Source: LMUY01 sp965276785 (GTDB taxonomy: Bacteria; Pseudomonadota; Alphaproteobacteria; Acetobacterales; Acetobacteraceae). Taken from it: a stretch of 64,000 nucleotides of DNA. Under the pieces are notes generated by a model, which was not told the DNA's origin, searched no databases, and was given only the letters and a program-made list of their open reading frames with translations. The stretch spans positions 3,038,001 through 3,102,000 of the forward strand of contig OZ255629.1 of NCBI GenBank assembly GCA_965276785.1, in the 5' to 3' direction. Made by a program: the position numbers and the translations under genes. Every line of letters begins with the position of its first letter. Positions within the stretch are counted from its first letter, which is position 1. Shown in pieces: positions 1-7,311 of this stretch.

Positions 1-977
1 GCGGCCGCCTCCATGCACGCCTGCCCCAATCCCCGCGCCACCTGCGTCGATGCGGGAAGCCCAGCCAGCGGGCCGGCGTAGGGTCCCAGGAGGCCGCGGC
101 AGTCGATGTCCGGAGGGAGCACGACGTCGGTGGCGGCACGCCGTGCCAGCAACTCCGCCAACAGCGCCCGGAGCTTCGGACCCGCCGCCTCGAACCTTGC
201 CTTGAGCCGATCCTGGAACGCCGCATCGAGCGGCTCGAACCGGAGCGGGGCGAGCCGCTCCCCCGGGAGGACGGAACGTGCCAGCTGCAGGCCGGCGGTA
301 TCGCCCGCCCTATCCATGACGGGTGCCGGCGGGCTGCCCAGCGAGGGCAGGTCCGGGATGAGGGCGAGGTCCGCCAGGCGCCGGACGAGGACGGCGATGA
401 ATACATCGCGGTCCTCGATGCAGTGCCTCCACAAGGCCGTCGCCAGGTCCGGCATAGGGGAACCCGCCGCTTGCGCGATCCATCGGCAGTAGGTGACGGG
501 TGACGCCGCCACCTGGGGGAGCACGATCGACCCGGCCGCCTCGACCGCCGCCGTGAGCTCGGCGAAGCGCGCATCGAGCTCGGCCTGCAGGAGCGGGGCC
601 GCCGCCCGCACCTTCGCCAGGATCGCCGCCGCGTTAGCGGCCGCGTCCGGGCTGGTCTCCGGGGGGAGCGGCGGCCGGTCCGGTGGCGGATGCAGGGTGC
701 CCGGGGGCGAGTAGAAGTGGAAGAGCGCCGCCTGATCCAGCGTCGGGTCCGACGCCAGCATCGATCTCGTGTAGGCGCGCGTCCGGTCCTGCCCGGTTAT
801 GACGTGCGGCAACTCGTCATCGGCCTCGCGGTGGACGGACGGCGCGATCGGCTGGCCCGGCTGCCGCCCCCAAGAAGCATCCACCCCGGGGTTGCCGAGC
901 ACGAACTCGGCCGACAGCGCGGGCAGCGGCATGGCTCCGACGAGCGCGCCCAGCGCGGCACGCCTCAGCCATCGCAT
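1..977 (-). CDS. Secreted protein of unknown function, 3' end cut by window edge
   Basis: This frame opens at an ATG at 977 and stays open to base 1, so at least 325 residues are encoded and the C-terminus is outside the window. The N-terminus (MRWLRRAALGALVGAMPLPALSA) is a good Sec signal peptide: two arginine pairs, then a hydrophobic stretch ending in AxA near residue 23. The mature part is rich in alanine and proline, with a proline-dense stretch near residues 95-110 and at least four cysteines further on. No known domain is recognised. An exported envelope protein is inferred; the function is unknown. It lies inside the mobile island and reads the same way as the genes at 1232-2129, with about 250 empty bases between. 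Confidence 0.55.
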   Translation of the reverse strand, partial: MRWLRRAALGALVGAMPLPALSAEFVLGNPGVDASWGRQPGQPIAPSVHREADDELPHVITGQDRTRAYTRSMLASDPTLDQAALFHFYSPPGTLHPPPDRPPLPPETSPDAAANAAAILAKVRAAAPLLQAELDARFAELTAAVEAAGSIVLPQVAASPVTYCRWIAQAAGSPMPDLATALWRHCIEDRDVFIAVLVRRLADLALIPDLPSLGSPPAPVMDRAGDTAGLQLARSVLPGERLAPLRFEPLDAAFQDRLKARFEAAGPKLRALLAELLARRAATDVVLPPDIDCRGLLGPYAGPLAGLPASTQVARGLGQACMEAA

Positions 978-1231
978 CCCGTGAGATCCGATGACCCTGG
1001 TGCTCGATGACTGCGGGACGCCCGCGCGGATCGGCGCGGCCGGGAGGAGCGCATCCGCGCGGGAACGCGCCCCTCCGCCACACCTAGCCGCACCATACGG
1101 GACCTTTCCCCGCTGGACCGGACCCCGCCAAGCCTCGCCGGGTCCGGCTTGGTAGCGGCCATCGCACACCCGAGGCAACTCGCACGAGGCGCGGGTCGGA
1201 ACGGCCGCCGATGGACCGGTCGCGAACGCCG

Positions 1232-1828
1232 TCACGGGCACTGCCCGGCGGTCGCGGGCATGGGTTCGGCCCAGAACCTACCGAACTTCGGCCGCCAGTC
1301 ACCGAGACCGATCTGCTCGCCGGCGACGGCAACGAACCTGCGGATCTCCTGGGGGTCCAGGATCGAAGGCAGGTAATCGACCACCAGCTCCGCCGACCAA
1401 TCCGTGAACTTCGGCCTCGTGCGCATGATCCGGCTGCCGCCGACGCGCACCCCGACCCGCAGGCGGAAGCGACCATCCGCCCACAGCGCGGCCGGGTCCG
1501 ATGGACCATCGTAGCGGAGGCGGAGGTCATCCCTCACGACCAGCCCGGCGCGCGCCTTCGCAGCGCGCCTTTCCTGGCCCGCCGCTCTGGTCAGCGACGC
1601 CTCCACCATCTCGCCCGGGATGCAGGGCGAGCCGGAGCTGGTGTACATGCTTCCCAGGAACTCGAGCTCGGCCAGACGAAGGTGGTCCGCCTCGGTCTTC
1701 CGCCGCCGGCCCGCGACCTCCGCTATCGCCCGGGCGTGCTCATCCAACGGATCCGCGAGGCGACCGGAATGCATGAGCAGGGGTGCGGCGGACGTGATCT
1801 CGAAGCGCAATGACCGGTAGGCGCTCAT
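1232..1828 (-). CDS. Phage/island-type hypothetical protein
   Basis: 198 residues, unrecognised. The start is placed at MSAYRSLRFEITS because GCGAGG lies about 10 bases upstream. The frame is open further upstream, but that extension (MLPPRILRCATSS...) looks non-coding. The protein is a compact mixed alpha/beta sequence: an N-terminal strand (LRFEITSAAPLLMHSG), a charged helix with many arginines near residues 30-70, a conserved-looking PCIPGEMVEASLTRAA segment, then strands. No catalytic motif is evident. It overlaps the end of the HNH gene by 89 bases, which suggests joint transcription. Proteins of this style are common in prophages and integrative islands, but the role here is unknown. 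Confidence 0.6.
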   Translation of the reverse strand: MSAYRSLRFEITSAAPLLMHSGRLADPLDEHARAIAEVAGRRRKTEADHLRLAELEFLGSMYTSSGSPCIPGEMVEASLTRAAGQERRAAKARAGLVVRDDLRLRYDGPSDPAALWADGRFRLRVGVRVGGSRIMRTRPKFTDWSAELVVDYLPSILDPQEIRRFVAVAGEQIGLGDWRPKFGRFWAEPMPATAGQCP

Positions 1829-2129
1829 GTTCGTTGCCTCGCTGAACGACTGGGGTGAGTCGGACGACGTCGCGCACCTCAGGATGCGCGGTGGCAGCAT
1901 ATCTTCGCGCCCTGAGGGCGGTGGTGGTGAACGCGTGGCACGGCGCGCACAGCACGGTCAGCGCATCGAGGCGATCGCGATCCCATCGGCCGGGTTGCGG
2001 ATAGGACCGATGGTGGACGTCCAGGTCGCGCCGGGCGTTGCAGAGCCGGCAACTATGGCCGTCGCGGCGTAGCGCGCGAAGACGAAGCCCGGCCCAAGCC
2101 GGGCCCGCGAGATAGTCCTCGTACGTCAT
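1740..2129 (-). CDS. HNH endonuclease
   Basis: 129 residues from MTYEDYLAGPAWAGLRLRALRR. A zinc-binding HNH core is visible: CRLCN near residue 27, DVHHRSYPQPG with the paired histidines near residues 38-45, and LTVLCAPCHAFT near residues 56-65. The two CxxC-type pairs would bind structural zinc, and the histidines would coordinate the catalytic metal for DNA cleavage. An upstream in-frame extension to 2222 is unlikely, since it lacks sequence character. Small HNH proteins like this occur in prophages (terminase-associated) and in restriction or defence loci. No terminase genes are seen nearby, so its substrate is unknown. Confidence 0.75.
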   Translation of the reverse strand: MTYEDYLAGPAWAGLRLRALRRDGHSCRLCNARRDLDVHHRSYPQPGRWDRDRLDALTVLCAPCHAFTTTALRARRYAATAHPEVRDVVRLTPVVQRGNEHERLPVIALRDHVRRTPAHAFRSPRGSVG

Positions 2130-2280
2130 CGGGTTGCCCCGCCGGATGCGAGCCTTGGCGTCGATCGTCGCCCGCGACACGAGCAGGATTGTCGTTGGAC
2201 ATGCATGCGCGTCACCACCCATTACCCGTGTCGACTATAATCGATGTCCCAGCCCACGCCAATCGGTGTCCGTGCTGCGG

Positions 2281-2547
2281 ATGGACCTATGTGGACTGGT
2301 TGGGCGGAACGTACGGCGTGAACGCCTGGCGGCCAGGATGACCCAAGAGGACTTGGCCCATCGCACCGGATGGGACCGCACCTACATCAGCGACATTGAG
2401 CGCGGCATCCGCAATCCGTCGGTGCGCTTGCTGGAGGATGTCGCCACCGCCCTGGGGCTCCACCCCGCGCTGCTCCTGTTCGAGGAGCAAGAAGCAGCCA
2501 TGGTTCGCGCGGCGCTACGGGACACACCGGACAGGGATCCCCCCTAG
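2281..2547 (+). CDS. XRE-family transcriptional regulator
   Basis: 88 residues. A classic lambda-Cro/CI helix-turn-helix fills residues 7-62: VGRNVRRERLAARMTQEDLAHRTGWDRTYISDIERG, with the conserved TQEDLA turn and YISDIERG recognition helix. The start is placed at MDLCGL, because the longer upstream frame is low-complexity and contains an AT-rich TATAAT (2236-2241) that fits a promoter -10 element for this gene. The gene diverges from the HNH gene and converges on the DUF4209 gene, sharing the palindromic CTAG at 2544-2547 with it as overlapping stop codons. It is probably a repressor of island genes; its target is not visible. Confidence 0.85.
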   Translation: MDLCGLVGRNVRRERLAARMTQEDLAHRTGWDRTYISDIERGIRNPSVRLLEDVATALGLHPALLLFEEQEAAMVRAALRDTPDRDPP

Positions 2548-4511
2548 CTTGTCAGGTCGGTGCTTCTCGATCGCCATCCCACGGGAGCAACCAGCCGGTT
2601 CCGATATGAGAACAACGGCAGCATCGCTAGTCGGAAGATCAACCAGCAGCCGTATACTGCAGCGGCCTCATGTGGAGAGCCGTCATCCAGCAGCCCGTGT
2701 GCCAACGCATGCCGTAGATGAGGTCCCGGCTTCACCAGGAACACATTTTCCATATCGGTCGTCAGCGCGGCGCCGAATACCCCATCAATTTCGCTCCTCA
2801 TCTGCTCGAACATCGTTGAGATCGTTCGATCTTGTTGGGTCTGGCTGGCGTCGTCGAAGATTGTTACGTCGTGCCCTACCGACTTCAGCACGTGCCGGAG
2901 CATTGCTTCCAAGTTCGGAACGAGCGTGTAGGTCGCGCCCGTGTAGTCTCCTTGGAACATGCGGGTGAATCCCGAGGCGAACGTGGATGTCAGTTCGGGC
3001 GGAACAGCGGGGCTCTGCCCTATGAGGCATAGGATGCCGTCCGCATGCACGTGGTGCTCGTTGGCGATGATCTGTCGAGCCACGTCGATATAGCCTCCGA
3101 CCACGACGTGCCGCCTCACGGCTTCCGCCTGCGCGATCTGAGCGTCGATGGCGCCCGCGTCCGCCTTGCCGAGTGCACTTGAGGACGTCCGATGGATGAC
3201 CTTGCCCTGACGATCGAGGTGAGACGCTCCGAAGAGGCTTGAGAGCGGGTGAGAGCGGATCGTCTCCTCGGCAGCGGCGCGCAGTTCCTCCGGAACAGGC
3301 GAGCTGGTCAGGGCCGCGAAGCGGAATAGCTTTTCAATCAAGTCGGCGCCTTGGAAGCTGTGCTCGACAGCCTCCGCCAATTGCCGGAGGTCCATAGGGT
3401 GCGAGAATGACGACAGCTGGTCGGTCACGTGCGCTTGGAGATCGACGAGACGATGGCGGAGCTCGGCTCTGCGCGCCTTCTGTGTCGGCGAACCACCGAG
3501 TTGGGCGATAGCCGAACCGAGCAACGTGGATGCCGTCAAGGCTGACGTGCCCAAGGCCATGTCCGCCTGCCGCACGAGGCTTTCGGCAGCTTCAGCCCTG
3601 CATCTTTGCGCATCGTCCGAACGGTTCGCGCGGAAGTATGCCTTGGATGCGAACTGCCACAGCGAGACCGTGAGATGGTCGTCCTGTCCTATGGGCAGAC
3701 CGCCAGCCACGAGTTCTGCCGCTTCGCCAAGACCGGCTCTCCCTGGCGTGATACCGAACTGTAGGTCGATCTCGGCAAGCCAGAGGAACGCCATCGGCGC
3801 CGCTTCGCTCATTGCTCGTTGCCGTAGTTCCGCCGCAAGGCCCTTCAGTTCAACCACCTCGGGCTTATCGGCACCCACGGCGGAGCCGATATAGAGCGCC
3901 CTCCGAAGGTTGTCGCAGGTGTCGTGCGTGAGCACGTCGCCACGTTCCCCAAACCTATACCGAGAGGTGCACCTCGCTACCGATTGGACGACCGCCGTGT
4001 AGGCTGAGACCGCGGCGACCGCAGACCGCCAACGCCGCCGATCAAGGAGCCAGCAGACATCCGACAGCCGCGCCCTGATCGCAGGATGGGAGCATCGCGA
4101 GACAAGCGCTTCAATCAGGTCCAGCTTCGCGACGAAGTCCGACGGCTGCGGGCTGCGGCGGCCGTTCATGACGATCATGGGCCCGAACGGCTCGTTCCGC
4201 TCCTCCGGCTTGAAGTGCATGTCAAGCAATGCGCACAGCAAGGAAGCAGCCATCCCGTCTGGCGTGACTGCCTGCGCCTGACCATCAGGCGACTCGAAGC
4301 CAGCAACACGCGCGGCCTGGATCAGGTCGGCCAACTCGTGGCAGTCCACGGTATCTGAGCCTGAGACGGACGAGTCGGGCTCCATCCCGTCCAGGTCAGG
4401 CACCGTCAGTTGCTCCCATGGGAATACGGGCAGGTCATCTTGGATCGCCGGCTCAACACCCTCGTCAGGAGGGCCGTTTGATGTATCGGCTTCCAAGATT
4501 GTCCCCGGCAT
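2544..4511 (-). CDS. DUF4209-type protein with HEPN-like C-terminal motif
   Basis: 655 residues from MPGTILEADTSN; the open frame upstream to 4799 is arginine-rich and crosses a 40-bp palindrome, so it is not taken as coding. The protein is mostly alpha-helical. Residues about 1-110 are acidic with a PVFPWEQLTVPDLDG segment, and a long helical repeat region follows. The C-terminal part contains VPNLEAMLRHVLK and then FLVKPGPHLRHALAHGLLDDG near residue 610. LRHALAHG carries R-x4-H, the signature of HEPN ribonuclease-like domains, and matches the C-terminal motif of DUF4209 proteins. HEPN proteins often act as RNA-cleaving toxins or abortive-infection effectors; that role here is inference. It is convergent with the XRE regulator. 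Confidence 0.65.
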   Translation of the reverse strand: MPGTILEADTSNGPPDEGVEPAIQDDLPVFPWEQLTVPDLDGMEPDSSVSGSDTVDCHELADLIQAARVAGFESPDGQAQAVTPDGMAASLLCALLDMHFKPEERNEPFGPMIVMNGRRSPQPSDFVAKLDLIEALVSRCSHPAIRARLSDVCWLLDRRRWRSAVAAVSAYTAVVQSVARCTSRYRFGERGDVLTHDTCDNLRRALYIGSAVGADKPEVVELKGLAAELRQRAMSEAAPMAFLWLAEIDLQFGITPGRAGLGEAAELVAGGLPIGQDDHLTVSLWQFASKAYFRANRSDDAQRCRAEAAESLVRQADMALGTSALTASTLLGSAIAQLGGSPTQKARRAELRHRLVDLQAHVTDQLSSFSHPMDLRQLAEAVEHSFQGADLIEKLFRFAALTSSPVPEELRAAAEETIRSHPLSSLFGASHLDRQGKVIHRTSSSALGKADAGAIDAQIAQAEAVRRHVVVGGYIDVARQIIANEHHVHADGILCLIGQSPAVPPELTSTFASGFTRMFQGDYTGATYTLVPNLEAMLRHVLKSVGHDVTIFDDASQTQQDRTISTMFEQMRSEIDGVFGAALTTDMENVFLVKPGPHLRHALAHGLLDDGSPHEAAAVYGCWLIFRLAMLPLFSYRNRLVAPVGWRSRSTDLTS

Positions 4512-5310
4512 AGTGCTCACACGTTGCGCACGCGAAGTTACCCGGCAGCGAGGCGCACGCCAACTTGAGACGACCAGGCTTGTGAACGGCAACCTCGAAG
4601 CGTCAGGGCATTGGTCATGAGGGCCCCTGGCTGCAGATCGGTCGGGAGTGCGGGTCACGCGGCCCCCGCCAGGACGTCCTGGCGGGGGCCGCGTGGTCCA
4701 GGGTGGGATGCCGTGTCGGTCGTTGTCGAGCTGATGGAGCTTGCGGAGCCCGCCCGTCGCGCAGGTATTGCCTGCCCTGCCAAGCCGGGAACACTGCATT
4801 GCTGCGGGATGTCAGCGTGCGCACCCCGCGTATGAAGAGGACGAGCCGGCCGAGGCCGCCCGCCCGCCCACCATCAGCCGAATGACCATGCCGTCACCGC
4901 TCCTATCGTCGTCGAGAGGGAGCGTGGCGTCACCACATCGCCTACGATCCGCAGGAACTGCGGCGCCCCGCGTCGAGGGGAGTGGAGGTGCTTGCCCCGC
5001 AAGCCGCACGTCGCGGGTTGGCGCGGTCGGCGGCCTGTCCGTGACGACGCCGGACGCGGGCGCAATCCGTAGGTCATAGCCCAGGACGGATCGGTCCTGG
5101 ATGCATGAGCGTGGATGCATCGGTTGATACCCGACCCGGCGACACCGCTGCGACCAGCTGGACGAAGGTCCACACGATCAACACTATCCTCATCTCCGCT
5201 TGTCTCCGTTCATCCAGGACCTTCGGGGGTCGGATCGAGATGAAGCCCGTTCGGCAAGATTGCACGGACAAGGCGGTGTTCTGGAAGGCGTTTAGCCCGG
5301 GGCCGTGAGG
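4512..5310. other. Intergenic region, about 800 bases, with a large palindrome
   Basis: No convincing gene between the DUF4209 gene and the methyltransferase. The main feature is the perfect palindrome at 4656-4695. A 39-residue minus-strand frame starting near 5193 (MRIVLIVWTFVQLVAAVSPG) could be a tiny signal-peptide or membrane peptide preceded by GGAG, but evidence is thin. The rest is GC-rich and has stop codons or poor composition in all frames. Confidence 0.5.
4656..4695. repeat. Perfect 40-bp palindrome with no spacer
   Basis: The left arm CACGCGGCCCCCGCCAGGAC (4656-4675) is followed directly by its exact reverse complement (4676-4695), with the centre at GGAC|GTCC. Twenty paired bases without a loop could extrude as a cruciform or bind a dimeric protein. 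There is no T-run on either side, so it is not a standard terminator. It lies 145 bases upstream of the DUF4209 start. Confidence 0.9.
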
Positions 5311-6066
5311 CTAGACCGCGGGCTTCTCAACCCGCACCATCCACATCAACGACAGCGCCGTCCGGAAGTGGGAACCGTTGCCGACGACCCGCAGACCGGC
5401 TTCGCGGAAGGCGGCGGCGTAGGCGCTTGTGGGCAGGTAATCCGCGACCAGGGCGATCCCGCCGGGCTTCAGCACGCGCGCTATCTCCCGGCAGGCGCGC
5501 ACCTGCTCCACCTTGCCCTCGATGTTGTGGAGGCACAGCAGCGAGACCACGCGATCGAACGTGTCGTCCGCCATCGGCAGTGCGCGGGCGTCGGCGGTGT
5601 GGACCACGGCGCGTTCGGCCACGCCCTCGGCCACCATGTTGCGCTCCGTCGTCGCACGCGCGTTGTCGGACAGGTCCTTCGTCGACCATGTGTCGATGCC
5701 GATGGCCGTGCCGCCGGTCAACCGCTTGGCCGCGCCGACCAGCAGCAGCCCGGCTCCCGTCCCGACGTCGAGGACGCGCTCCTGCCCGCTCCATGGCACG
5801 GACCCGAGCATCAGGTCGCGCATCCGCATCTTTCCGAAGGCACCGTACATCACGAGTGACGCGCCTAGGAGCAACGGCACGCCCCCGAGCAAGAGTCCGA
5901 TCGCGAACGCGACGCCTGCCCATGCACCACCGCCGGACCAGGTCCACCGCGCACCCGCGGCTGCGAGAAGGATGGCGAGCCCGACCGCCATCAACCCGCG
6001 CATGATGCCAGGAGCATCATAGCCGTAGTCTGGCCGGACCCGGGTTTCGGTCGAGGCTACAGCCAT
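5311..6066 (-). CDS. Membrane-anchored class I SAM-dependent methyltransferase
   Basis: 251 residues from MAVASTETRVRPDYGYDAPG. Two hydrophobic segments near residues 20-40 and 45-70 (LMAVGLAILLAAAGA; GVAFAIGLLLGGVPLLLGASL) suggest two membrane spans. The methyltransferase follows. Motif I VLDVGTGAGLLLVGAAK near residues 95-111 binds SAM, GIDTW is the acidic end of strand 2, DARALPMADDTFDRVVSLLCLHN is motif II/III, and RVLKPGGIALVADYL is the post-motif strand. This architecture resembles UbiE/Methyltransf_11 proteins. The substrate is unknown, and the membrane anchor hints at a lipid or quinone-like target. It lies 22 bases downstream of the GFA gene on the same strand, probably in one unit. 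Confidence 0.8.
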   Translation of the reverse strand: MAVASTETRVRPDYGYDAPGIMRGLMAVGLAILLAAAGARWTWSGGGAWAGVAFAIGLLLGGVPLLLGASLVMYGAFGKMRMRDLMLGSVPWSGQERVLDVGTGAGLLLVGAAKRLTGGTAIGIDTWSTKDLSDNARATTERNMVAEGVAERAVVHTADARALPMADDTFDRVVSLLCLHNIEGKVEQVRACREIARVLKPGGIALVADYLPTSAYAAAFREAGLRVVGNGSHFRTALSLMWMVRVEKPAV

Positions 6067-6088
6067 GCGGTGCGCAACGAACCTCCGA

Positions 6089-6502
6089 TCATCGCTGGGC
6101 GGGCGCCATGCCGGCGAAGCCCATGATTCCCTCGACCGGCCTGTCCCATGCCGGCGCGCACGCGACATACATGTTGACTTGGGGTTCGACGGCCGAGACG
6201 TCGTCGAGCGTGCCGGCCCGGATCAGCGCCAGGCCGGGCAGACCTGGCGGATGTGTGCAGAGCGGGGTTCCGCATACCGGGCAGAAGGTGTTGCGGATCG
6301 TCTGCCCGCTGTCGGACGGCTTCGTGAAGTCCTTGGTCTCGCCGCTCATCTGCAGCGTCGGATCCGGCACGGCGACCGCGGTGATGTGCCCGGTCCCGCT
6401 TTCACGCCGGCAATCGGCGCAGTAGCAGTTGCCCATGAACACCGCCGGGCCACTCGATTGATAGTGCACGGCCCCGCATAGGCATCGACCTTTGAACGCC
6501 AT
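6089..6502 (-). CDS. GFA-family zinc protein (glutathione-dependent formaldehyde-activating-like)
   Basis: 137 residues, typical length for the GFA/CENP-V fold. Zinc ligands are visible as RCLCGAV (residues 7-11), NCYCADCRR (26-33) and FCPVCGTPLC (about 73-82). The family includes an enzyme named for joining formaldehyde to glutathione, but most members are of unknown substrate. A TetR regulator is divergently transcribed 79 bases away and the membrane methyltransferase follows downstream, so the trio may be a small stress-response or detoxification unit. The substrate is not inferable. Confidence 0.85.
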   Translation of the reverse strand: MAFKGRCLCGAVHYQSSGPAVFMGNCYCADCRRESGTGHITAVAVPDPTLQMSGETKDFTKPSDSGQTIRNTFCPVCGTPLCTHPPGLPGLALIRAGTLDDVSAVEPQVNMYVACAPAWDRPVEGIMGFAGMAPAQR

Positions 6503-6527
6503 GTCCCTCGATCCCCGAATATGTTCA

Positions 6528-6543
6528 TGAACGACTGCGTTCA
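6528..6543. promoter_or_regulatory. Candidate TetR operator in the divergent intergenic region
   Basis: The 16-base inverted repeat TGAACG-ACTG-CGTTCA lies between the GFA gene (start 6502, minus) and the TetR gene (start 6582, plus). It overlaps an adjoining TTCATGAA palindrome (6524-6531). Position and symmetry fit a TetR-type operator that controls both directions. Confidence 0.45.
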
Positions 6544-6581
6544 GTAATGCGTGGGCCGAGAACCGTCGTCAAGGCTGCCCG

Positions 6582-7229
6582 ATGGGGGACCGGGCGGTGA
6601 CGCTTCGTCCACCAGGCCGGCCGCGCGACCTCGACAAGGGCGTAGCGATCCTGGACGCGGGATGGGAGCTGTTCCTCGAGCGCGGCGTCGAAGCGACGCC
6701 GATCGAGGCGATCGCCGCCAAGGCGGGCGTGTCCAAGGTGACGCTCTACACGCATTATCCCGACAAGGCGGCCCTGTTCCAGGCGGCGGTCGGGCGCGAG
6801 ATGGAGCGGATAGAGGCGGGTCAACGCCTCAGCTCCATGGCTGACGGGCAGGCGCCCGTCGCCGACCGGCTCCGCGACTTCGGGCTGGGGATATTGGGTT
6901 TCCTGACCAGCAAGCCGGCGATCGACTTCTACGCCGTGATCGCCGGCGAGCTGCGGCGCCACGAGGGACTTGCCCGCGCCTTCTATGATCTCGGCCCGGG
7001 GCGGACGCGCGCCAACCTGGTCGGGTTGATCTCCGCGGCAGCGAAGCGGGGGGAGCTGTCCGTCGCGGACCCGGAGCATGCGGCCGACGAACTGTTCGGC
7101 ACGTGGCAGGGCTTCACCAACTTCCAGATGTCGCTCGGCATCGACATCGACGCGGTCCGGCGCGATCTACCGGATCGCGTCGAGCGCGGCGTGCGATCGT
7201 TCATGCGCGCCTACGGCAGCAGCCGATGA
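6582..7229 (+). CDS. TetR/AcrR-family transcriptional regulator
   Basis: 215 residues. The N-terminal HTH is clear: RPRDLDKGVAILDAGWELFLERGVEATPIEAIAAKAGVSKVTLYTHYPDKAALFQAAV (about residues 13-70), with the AGVSKVTLYTHYPDK recognition helix typical of TetR. The remaining 140 residues are the variable helical ligand-binding and dimerisation domain (TetR_C-like, FYAVIAGELRRHEGLARAFYDLG). The ATG at 6582 is used; a GTG 15 bases later is an alternative. It is divergent from the GFA and methyltransferase genes, which are its likely targets together with itself, through the palindrome at 6528-6543. Confidence 0.9.
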   Translation: MGDRAVTLRPPGRPRDLDKGVAILDAGWELFLERGVEATPIEAIAAKAGVSKVTLYTHYPDKAALFQAAVGREMERIEAGQRLSSMADGQAPVADRLRDFGLGILGFLTSKPAIDFYAVIAGELRRHEGLARAFYDLGPGRTRANLVGLISAAAKRGELSVADPEHAADELFGTWQGFTNFQMSLGIDIDAVRRDLPDRVERGVRSFMRAYGSSR

Positions 7230-7311
7230 CGGTGACGACCCCCCGCCGGGATCATCGTCCCGCTCGGCCCGGACGGTCTGATCCGCTCCAACATCCTGGT
7301 CCTCGGAGCGT

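Noticed and set aside
2544..2547. DUF4209 and XRE genes as a toxin-antitoxin operon
   Set aside because: Their convergent orientation and overlapping stops are unlike the co-directional arrangement of known modules.
4656..4695. Palindrome as an intrinsic terminator
   Set aside because: No T-run follows on either strand, no plus-strand gene ends here, and it lies upstream of the DUF4209 start rather than downstream of a gene.
5074..5271. A tiny membrane peptide (MRIVLIVWTFVQLVAAVSPG)
   Set aside because: Only 39 residues follow the internal Met and there is no further support; recorded only in the intergenic entry.
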